Assembly: GCA_963691815.1 (NCBI GenBank) | Contig: OY829667.1 | Location: 23,262,587-23,326,586, forward strand | Length of the DNA: 64,000 nucleotides | Direction of reading: 5' to 3' | Source: Echiichthys vipera | Lineage: Eukaryota; Chordata; Actinopteri; Perciformes; Trachinidae | Part shown: positions 24,063 to 37,208 of the stretch, one piece after another | Layout of the letters: each line of letters opens with the position of its first letter | Numbering within the stretch: the stretch's first letter is position 1 | The notes under the pieces: generated by a model | Seen by the model: the letters and a program-made list of their open reading frames with translations, nothing else | The model's database searches: none | Told to the model about the DNA's origin: nothing | Position numbers and translations under genes: made by a program

Positions 24063-26205
24063 TTTTTGGTCGTTTCCTCGCGTTTTGTTGTGCTTTCATC
24101 TGTTTTTAGTCATTTTTGTCATGTTTTTGTGGAGTTTTGCGTCTGTTTTTAGTCGTTTTGTCACGTTTTAGTGGTGTTTTCATCTGTTTTTAGTCGTTTT
24201 GTCATATTTCTGTGGAGTTTTACGTCTGTTTTTAGTTGTTTTGTCATGTTGTGGTGTTTTCGTCTGTTTTTGGTCGTTTTGTCACCTTTTTGTGGTGCTT
24301 TCACCCGTTTTTAGTCATTTTGTAATGTTTTTGTGGTGTTTTCGTCTGTTTTTTGGTCGTTTTGTCATGTTCCTTTGGAGTTTTGCGTCTGTTTTTAGTC
24401 GTTTCATCATATTTTTGTGGTTTTATCATCTGTTTTTAGTCGTTTTATCACGTTTTTGTGGTGTTTTCATCTGTTTTTAGTCATTTTTGTAATGTTTTTG
24501 TAATGTTTTCATCCGTTTTAAGTCGTTTTGTAATGTTTTTGTGGTGTTTTCGTCTGTTTTTTGGTCCTTTCATTGCGTTTCGTGGTGTTTTCATCTGTTT
24601 TTAGTCGTTTCGTCATGTTTCTGTGGAGTTTTTTGCGTCTGTTTTTAGTCGTTTTGTCATGTCTTTTGGTGTTTTCGTCTTTTTTTAGTCGTTTTGTCAC
24701 CTTTTTGTGGTGCTTTCAACCATTTTTAATCGTTTTGTAATGTTTTTGTGGTGTTTTCGTCTGTTTTTTGGTCGTTTCCTCGCGTTTTGTTGTGCTTTTA
24801 TCCGTTTTTAGTCGTTACATAATGTTTTTGTGGAGTTTTGCGTCTGTTTTTAGTCGTTTTGTCACGTTTTAGTGGTGTTTTCATCTGTTTTTAGTCGTTT
24901 TGTCATATTTCTGTGGAGTTTTGCGTCTGTTTTTAGTCGTTTTATCATGTTTTTGTGGTGTTTTCATCTGTTTTTAGTCGTTTCATCATGTTTTTGTGGT
25001 GTTTTTGTGTGTTTTTAGTCGTTTCATCACGTTTTTGTGGTGTTTTCATCTGTTTTTAGTCGTTTCATCATGTTTTTGTGGAGTTTTATGTCTGTTTTTA
25101 GTTGTTTTGTCATGTTGTGGTGTTTTCGTCTGTTTTTGGTCGTTTTGTCACCTTTTTGTGGTGCTTTCACCCGTTTTTAGTCGTTTTGTAATGTTTTTGT
25201 GGTGTTTTCGTCTGTTTTTTGTTGGTTTCCTCGCGTTTTGTGGTGCTTTCATCCGTTTTTAGTCGTTTCATAATGTTTTTTTGGAGTTTTGCGTCTGTTT
25301 TTAGACGTTTTGTCACGTTTTAGTGGTGTTTTCATCTTTTTTTAGTCGTTTTGTCATATTTCTGTGGAGTTTTGCGTCTGTTTTTAGTCGTTTTATCATG
25401 TTTTTGTGGTGTTTTCATCTGTTTTTAGTCGTTTCATCATGTTTTTGTGGTGTTTTTGTCTGTTTTTATTTTTTTCATCACGTTTTTGTGGTGTTTTCAT
25501 CTATTTTTAGTCATTTCATCATGTTTTTGTGGAGTTTTGCGTCTGTTTTTAGCTGTTTTGTCATGTTCTTGTGGTGGTTTTGTCTGTTTTTAGTCGTTTT
25601 GTCACCTTTTTGTGGTGCTTTTATCCGTTTTTAGTCGTTTTTGTCACGTTTTTGTGTTTTTTTCATCTGTTTTTAGTCGCTTCATCATATTTTGGTGGAG
25701 TTTTGCGTCTGTTTTTTAGTCGTTTTGTCACGTTTTTGTGGTGTTTTCATCTGTTTTAAGTCGGTTCATCACGTTTTAGTGGTGTTTTCATCTATTTTTA
25801 ATCGTTTTGTCACGTTTTAGTGGTGTTTTCATCTGTTTTTAGTCATTTTGTCACGTTTTTGTTGTGTTTTCATCTATTTTAAGTCGGTTCATCACGTTTT
25901 TGTGGTGTTTTTGTATGTTTTTAGTCATTTCATCAAGTTTCGGTCGTGTTTTCCTCTGTTTTTAGTTGTTTTGTCATGTTTTTTGTTGTTTTTTAGAGTT
26001 TCATCACGTTTTTCCGGTGTTTTCATCTGTTTTTAATCGTTTTTGTCATGTTATTGTGGTGTTTTCATCCGTTTTTTGTCGTTTTTTCGTATTTTTGTGG
26101 TGTTTTCGTCTGTTTTTAGTCGTTTCATCACGTTTTTTTGGTGTTTTCATCTGTTTTTAGTCTTTCGATATTGTTTTTGTGGAGTTTTGCGTGTGTTTTT
26201 AGTTG
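24063..26205 (+). repeat. Block E, copy 1 (about 2.1 kb)
   Basis: A stretch between the two D blocks whose monomer order is shared with 27.2-29.1 kb, 34.85-36.8 kb and 40.0-41.9 kb, and with the first 3 kb of the window. It includes the module found duplicated at 130-1199 (here at 24150-24600) and the TTTCATCAAGTTTCGGTCG monomer near 25927. Small indels separate it from its relatives, for example the extra GTTGTT near 25983. Confidence 0.78.
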
Positions 26206-27193
26206 TTTTGTCATGTTTTTGTGGAGTCTTGGTCTGTTTGTAGTCGTTTTGTCAGGTTTTTTTGGTGTTTTCATCTGTTTTTAGTCGTTTCATCACGTTT
26301 TTGTTCAGTTTTTCCTCTGTTTTTAGTTGTTTCATCACGGTTTAGTGGTGTTTTCGTCTGTTGTTATTTGTTTTATCATATTTTTGTGGTGTTTTGATCT
26401 TTTTTGGGTCGTTTTGTCATGTTTTTGTGGTGTTTTCATCCGTTTTTAGTCGTTTTGTCTGTCATGTTTTTGTGGTGTTTTCGTCTGTTTTTAGTCGTTT
26501 CATCACGTTTTTGTGTTTTTTTCATCCGTGTTTAGTCGTTTTTATAACGTTTTTGTGGAGTTTTGCGTCTGTTTTTAGACGTTTTGTCATGTTTTTGTGG
26601 TGTTTTCATCCGTTTTTAGTCGTTTTGTCATGTTCCTTTGGAGTTTTGCGTCTGTTTTTAAGATGTTTCATCATATTTTTGTGGTTTTATCATCTGTTTT
26701 TAGTCATTTTTATAATGTTTTTGTGATGTTTTCATCCGTTTTAAGTCGTTTTGTAATGTTTTTGCGGTGTTTTCGTCTGTTTTTTGGTCCTTTCATTGCG
26801 TTTCGTGGTGTTTTCATCTGTTTTTAGTCGTTTCATCATGTTTTTGTGGAGTTTTGCGTCTGGTTTAAGTCGTTTTATCACATTTTTGTGTTTTTTTCAT
26901 CTTTTTTCAAGTCGTTTCGTCATGTTTCTGTGGAGTTTTGCGTCTGTTTTGAGGTGTTTTGTCATGTTCTTGTGGTGTTTTTGTCTGTTTTTAGTCGTTT
27001 CATCACGTTTTTGTTGTGTTTTCATCTGTTTTTAGTCGTTTCATCATGTTTTTGTGGAGTTTTGCGTCTGTTTTTAGTCGTTTTGTCATGTCTTTTGGTG
27101 TTTTCGTCTGTTTTTAGTCGTTTTGTCACCTTTTTGTGGTGCTTTCAACCGTTTTTAGTCGTTTTGTAATGTTTTTGTGGTATTTTCGTCTGT
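26206..27193 (+). repeat. Block D, copy 2 (about 0.98 kb)
   Basis: The second copy of block D, 3,131 bp downstream of the first, with few base differences. One is GTCATG near 26462, where copy 1 has GTCAAG near 23331. Another is TTTATAATG near 26710, where copy 1 has TTTGTAATG near 23579. It joins an incomplete second E block, so the arrangement is D-E-D-(partial E). Confidence 0.85.
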
Positions 27194-28096
27194 TTTTAGT
27201 CGTTTTGTCACGTTTTAGTGGTGTTTTCATCTGTTTTTAGTCGTTTTGTCATATTTCTGTGGAGTTTTGCGTCTGTTTTTAGTCGTTTTATCATGTTTTT
27301 GTGGTGTTTTCATCTGTTTTTAGTCGTTTCATCATGTTTTTGTGGTGTTTTTGTGTGTTTTTAGTCGTTTCACCACGTTTTTGTGGTGTTTTCATCTGTT
27401 TTTAGTCGTTTCATCATGTTTTTGTGGAGTTTTACGTCTGTTTTTAATTGTTTTGTCATCTTGTGATGTTTTCGTCTGTTTATGGTCGTTTTGTCACCTT
27501 TTTGTGGTGCTTTCACCCGTTTTTAATCGTTTTGTAATGTTTTTGTGGTGTTTTCGTCTGTTTTTTGTTGGTTTCCTCGCGTTTTGTGGTGCTTTCATCC
27601 GTTTTTAGTCGTTTCATAATGTTTTTGTGGAGTTTTGCGTCTGTTTTTAGACGTTTTGTCACGTTTTAGTGGTGTTTTCATTTGTTTTTAGTCGTTTTGT
27701 CATATTTCTGTGGAGTTTTGCGTCTGTTTTTAGTCGTTTTATCATGTTTTTGTGGTGTTTTCATCTGTTTTTAGTCGTTTCATCATGTTTTTGTGGTGTT
27801 TTTGTGTGTTTTTAGTCGTTTCATCACGTTTTTGTGGTGTTTTCATCTGTTTTTAGTCGTTTCATCATGTTTTTGTGGAGTTTTACGTCTGTTTTTAGTT
27901 GTTTTGTCATGTTGTGGTGTTTTCGTCTGTTTTTGGTCGTTTTGTCACCTTTTTGTGGTGCTTTCACCCGTTTTTAGTCGTTTTGTAATGTTTTTGTGGT
28001 GTTTTCGTCTGTTTTTTGTTGGTTTCCTCGCGTTTTGTGGTGCTTTCATCCGTTTTTAGTCGTTTCATAATGTTTTTGTGGAGTTTTGCGTCTGTT
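27194..28096 (+). repeat. 451-bp tandem duplication (11 monomers), two copies
   Basis: Two adjacent copies, about 27194-27644 and 27645-28096, with an offset of exactly 451 bp (11 x 41). Both run from a TTTTGTCACGTTTTAGTGG monomer to the TTTCCTCGCG monomer. The first copy has changes absent from the second, such as TTTCACCACG near 27367, GTCATCTTGTGATG near 27456 and GTTTATGG near 27478. The first-copy changes are also found near 35680 and 40826, so that variant was carried into repeat B. Confidence 0.85.
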
Positions 28097-31000
28097 TTTA
28101 GACGTTTTGTCACGTTTTAGTGGTGTTTTCATCCGTTTTTAGTCGTTTTGTCATATTTCTGTGGAGTTTTGCGTCTGTTTTTAGTCGTTTTATCATGTTT
28201 TTGTGGTGTTTTCATCTGTTTTTAGTCGTTTCATCATGTTTTTGTGGTGTTTTTGTCTGTTTTTAGTTTTTTCATCACGTTTTTGTGGTGTTTTCATCTA
28301 TTTTTAGTCATTTCATCATGTTTTTGTGGAGTTTTGCGTCTGTTTTTAGCTGTTTTGTCATGTTCTTGTGGTGGTTTCGTCTGTTTTTAGTCGTTTTGTC
28401 ACCTTTTTGTGGTGCTTTTATCCGTTTATAGTCGTTTTTGTCACGTTTTTGTGTTTTTTTCATCTGTTTTTAGTCGTTTCATCATATTTTGGTGGAGTTT
28501 TGCGTCTGTTTTTTAGTCGTTTTGTCACGTTTTTGTGGTGTTTTCATCTGTTTTAAGTCGGTTCATCACGTTTTAGTGGTGTTTTCATCTATTTTTAATC
28601 GTTTTGTCACGTTTTAGTGGTGTTTTCATCTGTTTTTAGTCATTTTGTCACGTTTTTGTTGTGTTTTCATCTATTTTAAGTCGGTTCATCACGTTTTTGT
28701 GGTGTTTTTGTATGTTTTTAGTCATTTCATCAAGTTTCGGTCGTGTTTTCCTCTGTTTTTAGTTGTTTTGTCATGTTTTTTGTTTTTTTTTAGAGTTTCA
28801 TCACGTTTTTCCGGTGTTTTCATCTGTTTTTAATCGTTTTTGTCATGTTATTGTGGTGTTTTCATCCGTTTTTTGTCGTTTTTTCGTATTTTTGGGGTGT
28901 TTTCGTCTGTTTTTAGTCGTTTCATCACGTTTTTGTGGTGTTTTCATCTGTTTTTAGTCGTTCAATATTGTTTTTGTGGAGTTTTGCGTGTGTTTTTAGT
29001 TGTTTTGTCATGTTTTTGTGGAGCTTTGCATCTGTTTTTAGTCGTTTCATCACATCGTCTGTTTTTTGGTCGTTTCCTCGCGTTTTGTGGTGCTTTCATC
29101 CGTTTTTAGTCGTTTCATAATGTTTTTGTGGTGTTTTTGTCTGTTTTTAGTTTTTTCATCATGTTTTTGCGGTGTTTTCATCTGTTTTTAGTCGTTTCAT
29201 CATGTTTTTGTGGTGTTTTTGTCTGTTTTTAGTTTTTTCATCACGTTTTTGTGGTGTTTTCATCTGTTTTTAGTCGTTTCATCATGTTTTTGTGGAGTTT
29301 TGCGTCTGTTTTTAGTTGTTTTGTCATGTTCTTGTGGTGTTTTTGTCTGTTTTTAGTCGTTTTGTCACCTTTTTGTGGTGCTTTTATCCGTTTTTAGTCA
29401 TTTTCATCACGTTTTTGTGGTGTTTTCGTCTGTTTTTAATCGTTTTGTCACGTTTTTGTGGTGTTTTCATCCGTTTTTAGTCGTTTCGTCATGTTTCTGT
29501 GGAGATTTGCGTCTGTTTTTAGTCTTTTTGTCATGTTCTTGTGGTGTTTTTGTCCGTTTTTAGTCATTTCATCATGTTTTTGTGGTGTTTTCATCTGTTT
29601 TTAGTCGTTACATCATGTTTTTGTGGTGTTTTCATCTGTTTTTAGTCGTTACATCATGTTTTTGTGGAGTTTTGCGTCTGTTTTTAGTTGTTTTGTTATG
29701 TTCTTAAAGTGTTTTCGTCTGTTTTTAGTCGTTTAGTCACCTTTTTGTGGAGCTTTCATCCGTTTTTAGTCGTTTTTGTCACGTTTTTGTCACGTTTTTG
29801 TGATTTTTTCATCTGTCTTTAGTCGTTTCATCATGTTTGTGTGGAGTCTTGCGTCAGTTTTTAGTCGTTTTGCATTGTTTTATGGAGCTTTGGGTCTGTT
29901 TTTAGTCGTTTCATAATGTTTTTGTGGAGTTTTCATCTGTTTTTAGTCGTTTCATCACCTTTTTTTCGTGGTGTTTTGATCTTTTTTCAGTCGTTTTGTC
30001 ATGTTTTTGTGGTGTTTTCATCCGTTTTTAGCTGTTTGTCATGTTTTTGTCGTGTTTTCGTCTGGTTTTAGTCGTTCCATCACGTTTTTGTAGAGTTTTG
30101 TGTGTGTTTTTAGTCGTTTCATCACGTTTTTGTTGAGTTTTGCATCTGTTTTTAGTGGTTTCATCACGTTTTTGTGGTGTTTTCATCTGTTTATTGTTGT
30201 TTTATCACGTTTTTGTGGTGTTTTCATCTGTTTCTAGTACTTTTTTTCATGTTTTTGTGGTGTTTTCATCTGTTTTAAGTCGTTTCATCATATATGTGGT
30301 GTTTTCGTCTGTGGTTAGTAGTTTCATCACGTTTTTGTGGTGTTTTCGTCTGTTTTTAGTTGTTTTATCATATATTTGTGGTGTTTTGCCTCTGTTTTAA
30401 GTCGTTTCATCACATATTTGTGGTGTTTTCGTCGGTTTTTAGTTGTTTTATCATATATTTGTGGTGTTTTGATCTTTGGTTGGTCGTTTTGTCACGTTTT
30501 TGTGGTGTTTTCATCCATTTTTAGTCTTTTTTTCATGTTTTTGTGGTGTTATCATCAGTTTTTAGTCGTTTCATAATGTTTTTGTGGAGTCTGTTTTAAG
30601 TCGGTTTGTCATGATTTTGTGGAGTTTTGGTCTGTTTTTAGTCGTTTTGTCAGGTTTTTTGGTGTTTTCATCTGTTTTTAGTTGTTTCATCACATTTTAG
30701 TGGAGTTTTGCGTCTGTTTTTAGTCGTTTTGCATTGTTTTATGGAGCTTTGCGTCTGTTTTTAGTCGTTTTGTCATGTTTTTGTAGTGTTTTCATCTGTT
30801 TTTAGTCGTTTTGTCATGTTTTTGTGGGTTTTTCGTCTGTTTTTAGTCGTTTCATCAAGTTTTTGTGGTGTTTTCATCGGATTTTAATCGTTTCAAAATG
30901 TTTTTGTGGAGTTTTGCGTCTTTTTTTAGTCGTTTTCTCATTTTTTAGTGATGTTGCCTGTTTTTAATCGTTATGTCACGTTTTAGTGGTGTTTTCATCT

Positions 31001-31660
31001 GTTTTTAGTCGTTTTGTAATGTTTCTGTTGAGTTTTGCGTCTGTTTTTAGGTGTTTCATCATGTTTTTGTGGAGTTTTGCGTCTGTTTTTAGTCGTTTCA
31101 TCAAGTTTTTGTGGATTTTTGCGTCTGTTTTTGGTCGTTTCATCACGTTTTTGTGGTGTTTACGTCTGTTTTTAGTTGTTTTATCATATTTTTGTGGTGT
31201 TTTCATCCGTTTCTAGTCATTTTTGTCATGTTTTTGTGGTGTTTTCATCTGTTTTAAGTCGTTTCATAACGTTTCTGTTGAGTTTTTCGTCTGGTTTTAG
31301 TCGTTTCATCACGTTTTTGTTGGTGTTTTCGTCTGTTTTTAGTCGTTTTGTCACGTTTTAGTGGTATTTTAAACAGTTTTTAGTCGTTTTGTCATGTTTC
31401 TTCGGAATTTTTCGTCTGTTTTTAGTCGTTTCATCACGTTTTTGTGGTGTTTTCATCTGTTTTAAGTCGTTTCATAACATATATGTGGTGTTTTCGTCCG
31501 ATTTTAGTCGTTTAATCACGTTTTTGTGGTGTTTTCATCTGTTTTTAGTCATGTTTGTCATGTTTTTGTGGAGTTTTGCGTCTGTTTTTAGTCGTTTTGT
31601 CACGTTTTAGTGGTGTTTTCATCTGTTTTTAGTCGTTTTGTCATATTTCTGTGGAGTTTT
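28097..31660 (+). repeat. Deletion-scarred relative of repeat B (copy 0)
   Basis: It follows the monomer order of repeat B but with losses. About 164 bp are missing near 29127, about 457 bp near 29425 and about 1,759 bp at 31655-31661. One GTTACATCATG monomer is duplicated (near 29605 and 29646). The offset to repeat B copy 2 rises from 7,738 to 7,904 to 8,361 bp across these points. The TATATGTGG and short GTTGCCTG monomers are retained (near 30290 and 30953). Confidence 0.78.
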
Positions 31661-32062
31661 CGTCTGTTTTTAGTCGTTTCATCACGTTTTTGTGGTGTTT
31701 TCATCTGTTTTTAGTCGTTCAATATTGTTTTTGTGGAGTTTTGCGTGTGTTTTTAGTTGTTTTGTCATGTTTTTGTGGAGCTTTGCGTCTGTTTTTAGTC
31801 GTTTCATCACATCGTCTGTTTTTTGGTCGTTTCCTCGCGTTTTGTGGTGCTTTCATCCGTTTTTAGTCGTTTCATAATGTTTTTGTGGAGTTTTGCGTCT
31901 GTTTTTAGTCGTTTTGTCACGTTTTAGTGGTGTTTTCATCTGTTTTTAGTCGTTTTGTCATATTTCTGTGGAGTTTTGCGTCTGTTTTTAGTCGTTTTAT
32001 CATGTTTTTGCGGTGTTTTCATCTGTTTTTAGTCGTTTCATCATGTTTTTGTGGTGTTTTTG
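31661..32062 (+). repeat. Fragment preceding repeat B (matches 36.64-37.02 kb)
   Basis: It contains the GTTCAATATTG monomer (near 31718) and the CATCACATCGTCTG join (near 31804). It matches 36642-37020 at an offset of 4,981 bp, not 5,146. The 165-bp difference (four monomers) is the GTTTTTTCATCATG segment present near 37045-37200 and absent here. Confidence 0.78.
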
Positions 32063-35000
32063 TCTGTTTTTAGTTGTTTTGTCATGTTCTTGTGGTGTTT
32101 TTGTCTGTTTTTAGTCGTTTTGTCACCTTTTTGTGGTGCTTTTATCCGTTTTTAGTCATTTTCATCACGTTTTTGTGGTGTTTTCATCTGTTTTTAGTCG
32201 TTCAATTTTGTTTTTGTGGAGTTTTGCGTGTGTTTTTAGTTGTTTTGTCATGTTTTTGTGGAGCTTTGCGTCTGTTTTTAATCATTTCATCACATTTTCT
32301 TGGAATTTTGCTTGTGTTTTTGGTCGTTTCATCACGTTTTTGTGGTGTTTTCATCTGTTTTTAGTCGTTTTTGTCACCTTTTTGCGGTGTTTTCATCTAT
32401 TTTTAGTCATTTTTGTCATGTTTTTGTGTTGTTTTCATCTGTTTCTAATCGTTTCGTCATGTTTTTGTGGTGTTTTCATCTGTTTTTAGTCGTTTTGTAA
32501 TGTTTTTGTGGTGTTTTCGTCTGTTTTTTGGACGTTTTTTCGCGTTTTGTGGTGTTTTCATCTGTTTTTAGTCGTTTCATTATGTTTTTGTGGAGTTTTT
32601 GCGTCTGTTTTTAGTCGTTTCATCACGTTTTTGTGGTGTTTTCGTCTGTTTTTAATCGTTTTGTCACGTTTTTGTGGTGTTTTCATCCTTTTTTAGTCGT
32701 TTCGTCATGTTTCTGTGGAGATTTGCGTCTGTTTTTAGTCTTTTTGTCATGTTCTTGTGGTGTTTTTGTCCGTTTTTAGTCATTTCATCATGTTTTTGTG
32801 GTGTTTTCATCTGTTTTTAGTCGTTACATCATGTTTTTGTGGAGTTTTGCGTCTGTTTTTAGTTGTTTTGTTATGTTCTTAAAGTGTTTTCGTCTGTTTT
32901 TAGTCGTTTAGTCACCTTTTTGTGGAGCTTTCATCCGTTTTTAGTCGTTTTTGTCACGTTTTTGTCACGTTTTTGTGATTTTTTCATCCGTCTTTAGTCG
33001 TTTCATCATGTTTGTGTGGAGTCTTGCGTCAGTTTTTAGTCGTTTTGCATTGTTTTATGGAGCTTTGGGTCTGTTTTTAGTCGTTTCATAATGTTTTTGT
33101 GGAGTTTTCATCTGTTTTTAGTCGTTTCATCACCTTTTTTTCGTGGTGTTTTGATCTTTTTTCAGTCGTTTTGTCATGTTTTTGTGGTGTTTTCATCCGT
33201 TTTTAGCTGTTTGTCATGTTTTTGTCGTGTTTTCGTCTGGTTTTAGTCGTTCCATCACGTTTTTGTGGAGTTTTGTGTGTGTTTTTAGTCGTTTCATCAC
33301 GTTTTTGTTGAGTTTTGCATCTGTTTTTAGTTGTTTCATCACGGTTTTGTGGCGTTTTCATCTGTTTTAAGTGGTTTCATCACGTTTTTGTGGTGTTTTC
33401 ATCTGTTTATTGTTGTTTTATCACGTTTTTGTGGTGTTTTCATCTGTTTCTAGTACTTTTTTTCATGTTTTTGTGGTGTTTTCATCTGTTTTAAGTCGTT
33501 TCATCATATATGTGGTGTTTTCGTCTGTGGTTAGTAGTTTCATCATGTTTTTGTGGTGTTTTCGTCTGTTTTTAGTTGTTTTATCATATATTTGTGGTGT
33601 TTTGCCTCTGTTTTAAGTCGTTTCATCACACATTTGTGGTGTTTTCGTCGGTTTTTAGTTGTTTTATCATATATTTGTGGTGTTTTGATCTTTGGTTGGT
33701 CGTTTTGTCACGTTTTTGTGGTGTTTTCATCCATTTTTAGTCTTTTTTTCATGTTTTTGTGGTGTTATCATCAGTTTTTAGTCGTTTCATAATGTTTTTG
33801 TGGAGTTTTGTGTCTGTTTTAAGTCGGTTTGTCATGATTTTGTGGAGTTTTGGTCTGTTTTTAGTCGTTTTGTCAGGTTTTTTGGTGTTTTCATCTGTTT
33901 TTAGTTGTTTCATCACATTTTAGTGGAGTTTTGCGTCTGTTTTTAGTCGTTTTGCATTGTTTTATGGAGCTTTGCGTCTGTTTTTAGTCGTTTTGTCATG
34001 TTTTTGTAGTGTTTTCATCTGTTTTTAGTCGTTTTGTCATGTTTTTGTGGGTTTTTAGTCTGTTTTTAGTCGTTTCATCAAGTTTTTGTGGTGTTTTCAT
34101 CGGATTTTAATCGTTTCAAAATGTTTTTGTGGAGTTTTGCGTCTTTTTTTAGTCGTTTTCTCATTTTGTAGTGGTGTTGCCTGTTTTTAATCGTTATGTC
34201 ACGTTTTCGTGGTGTTTTCATCTGTTTTTAGTCGTTTTGTAATGTTTCTGTTGAGTTTTGCGTCTGTTTTTAGGTGTTTCATCATGTTTTTGTGGAGTTT
34301 TGCGTCTGTTTTTAGTCGTTTCATCAAGTTTTTGTGGATTTTTGCGTCTGTTTTTGGTCGTTTCATCACGTTTTTGTGGTGTTTACGTCTGTTTTTAGTT
34401 GTTTTATCATATTTTTGTGGTGTTTTCATCCGTTTCTAGTCATTTTTGTCATGTTTTTGTGGTGTTTTCATCTGTTTTAAGTCGTTTCATAACGTATTTG
34501 TGGTGTTTTCGTCTGGTTTTAGTCGTTTCATCACGTTTTTGTTGGTGTTTTCGTCTGTTTTTAGTCGTTTTGTCACGTTTTAGTGGTATTTTAAACAGTT
34601 TTTAGTCGTTTTGTCATGTTTCTTCAGAATTTTTCGTCTGTTTTTAGTCGTTTCATCACGTTTTTGTGGTGTTTTCATCTGTTTTAAGTCGTTTCATAAC
34701 ATATATGTGGTGTTTTCGTCCGATTTTAGTCGTTTCATCACGTTTTTGTGGTGTTTTCATCTGTTTTTAGTCATGTTTGTCATGTTTTTGTGGAGTTTTG
34801 CGTCTGTTTTTAGTCGTTTTGTCACGTTTTAGTGGTGTTTTCATCTGTTTTTAGTCGTTTTGTCATATTTCTGTGGAGTTTTACGTCTGTTTTTAGTTGT
34901 TTTGTCATGTTGTGGTGTTTTCGTCTGTTTTTGGTCGTTTTGTCACCTTTTTGTGGTGCTTTCACCCGTTTTTAGTCATTTTATAATGTTTTTGTGGTGT

Positions 35001-37208
35001 TTTCGTCTGTTTTTTGGTCGTTTTGTCATGTTCCTTTGGAGTTTTGCGTCTGTTTTTAGTCGTTTCATCATATTTTTGTGGTTTTATCATCTGTTTTTAG
35101 TCGTTTTATCACGTTTTTGTGGTGTTTTCATCTGTTTTTAGTCATTTTTGTAATGTTTTTGTAATGTTTTCATCCGTTTTAAGTCGTTTTGTAATGTTTT
35201 TGTGGTGTTTTCGTCTGTTTTTTGGTCCTTTCATTGCGTTTCGTGGTGTTTTCATCTGTTTTTAGTCGTTTCGTCATGTTTCTGTGGAGTTTTGCGTCTG
35301 TTTTTAGTCGTTTTGTCATGTCTTTTGGTGTTTTCGTCTTTTTTTAGTCGTTTTGTCACCTTTTTGTGGTGCTTTCAACCATTTTTAATCGTTTTGTAAT
35401 GTTTTTGTGGTGTTTTCGTCTGTTTTTTGGTCGTTTCCTCGCGTTTTGTTGTGCTTTTATCCGTTTTTAGTCGTTTCATAATGTTTTTGTGGAGTTTTGC
35501 GTCTGTTTTTAGTCGTTTTGTCACGTTTTAGTGGTGTTTTCATCTGTTTTTAGTCGTTTTGTCATATTTCTGTGGAGTTTTGCGTCTTTTTTTAGTCGTT
35601 TTATCATGTTTTTGTGGTGTTTTCATCTGTTTTTAGTCGTTTCATCATGTTTTTGTGGTGTTTTTGTGTGTTTTTAGTCCTTTCACCACGTTTTTGTGGT
35701 GTTTTCATCTGTTTTTAGTCGTTTCATCATGTTTTTGTGGAGTTTTACGTCTGTTTTTAGTTGTTTTGTCATCTTGTGATGTTTTCGTCTGTTTATGGTC
35801 GTTTTGTCACCTTTTTGTGGTGCTTTCACCCGTTTTTAGTCGTTTTGTAATGTTTTTGTGGTGTTTTCGTCTGTTTTTTGTTGGTTTCCTCGCGTTTTGT
35901 GGTGCTTTCATCCGTTTTTAGTTGTTTCATAATGTTTTTGTGGAGTTTTGCGTCTTTTTTTAGACGTTTTGTCACGTTTTAGTGGTGTTTTCATCTGTTT
36001 TTAGTCGTTTTGTCATATTTCTGTGGAGTTTTGCGTCTGGTTTTAGTCGTTTTATCATGTTTTTGTGGTGTTTTCATCTGTTTTTAGTCGTTTCATCATG
36101 TTTTTGTGGTGTTTTCATCTATTTTTAGTCATTTCATCATGTTTTTGTGGAGTTTTGCGTTTGTTTTTAGCTGTTTTGTCATGTTCTTGTGGTGGTTTCG
36201 TCTGTTTTTAGTCGTTTTGTCACCTTTTTGTGGTGCTTTTATCCGTTTTTAGTCGTTTTTGTCACGTTTTTGTGGTGTTTTCATCTGTTTTTAGTCGTTT
36301 CATCATATTTTGGTGGAGTTTTGAGTCTGTTTTTAATCGTTTTGTCACGTTTTAGTGGTGTTTTCATCTGTTTTTAGTCATTTTGTCACGTTTTTGTTGT
36401 GTTTTCATCTATTTTAAGTCGGTTCATCACGTTTTTGTGGTGTTTTTGTATGTTTTTAGTCATTTCATCAAGTTTCGGTCGTGTTTTCCTCTGTTTTTAG
36501 TTGTTTTGTCATGTTTTTTGTTTTTTTTTAGAGTTTCATCACGTTTTTCCGGTGTTTTCATCTGTTTTTAATCGTTTTTGTCATGTTATTGTGGTGTTTT
36601 CATCCGTTTTTTGTCGTTTTTTCGTATTTTTGTGGTGTTTTCGTCTGTTTTTAGTCGTTTCATCACGTTTTTGTGGTGTTTTCATCTGTTTTTAGTCGTT
36701 CAATATTGTTTTTGTGGAGTTTTGCGTGTGTTTTTAGTTGTTTTGTCATGTTTTTGTGGAGCTTTGCATCTGTTTTTAGTCGTTTCATCACATCGTCTGT
36801 TTTTTGGTCGTTTCCTCGCGTTTTGTGGTGCTTTCATCCGTTTTTAGTCGTTTCATAATGTTTTTGTGGAGTTTTGCGTCTGTTTTTAGTCGTTTTGTCA
36901 CGTTTTAGTGGTGTTTTCATCTGTTTTTAGTCGTTTTGTCATATTTCTGTGGAGTTTTGCGTCTGTTTTTAGTCATTTTATCATGTTTTTGCGGTGTTTT
37001 CATCTGTTTTTAGTCGTTTCATCATGTTTTTCTGGTGTTTTTGTCTGTTTTTAGTTTTTTCATCATGTTTTTGCGGTGTTTTCATCTGTTTTTAGTCGTT
37101 TCATCATGTTTTTGTGGTGTTTTTGTCTGTTTTTAGTTTTTTCATCACGTTTTTGTGGTGTTTTCATCTGTTTTTAGTCGTTTCATCATGTTTTTGTGGA
37201 GTTTTGCA
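32063..37208 (+). repeat. Higher-order repeat B, copy 1 (5,146 bp)
   Basis: A full unit of a 5,146-bp higher-order repeat; landmarks recur at exactly +5,146 bp. In order it contains the GTTCAATTTTG monomer (about 32200), TTTTCTTGGAATTTTGC (about 32294), GAGATTTGCG (about 32718), TTTATGGAGC, CATATATGTGG (about 33505), the short GTTGCCTG monomer (about 34169), a TTTAAA monomer (about 34592), the CACCCG module (34860-35400) and TTTCATCAAGTTTCGG (about 36462). More than ten single-base differences from copy 2 were noted, but no net length change. It is therefore older or less homogenised than repeat A. Confidence 0.92.
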
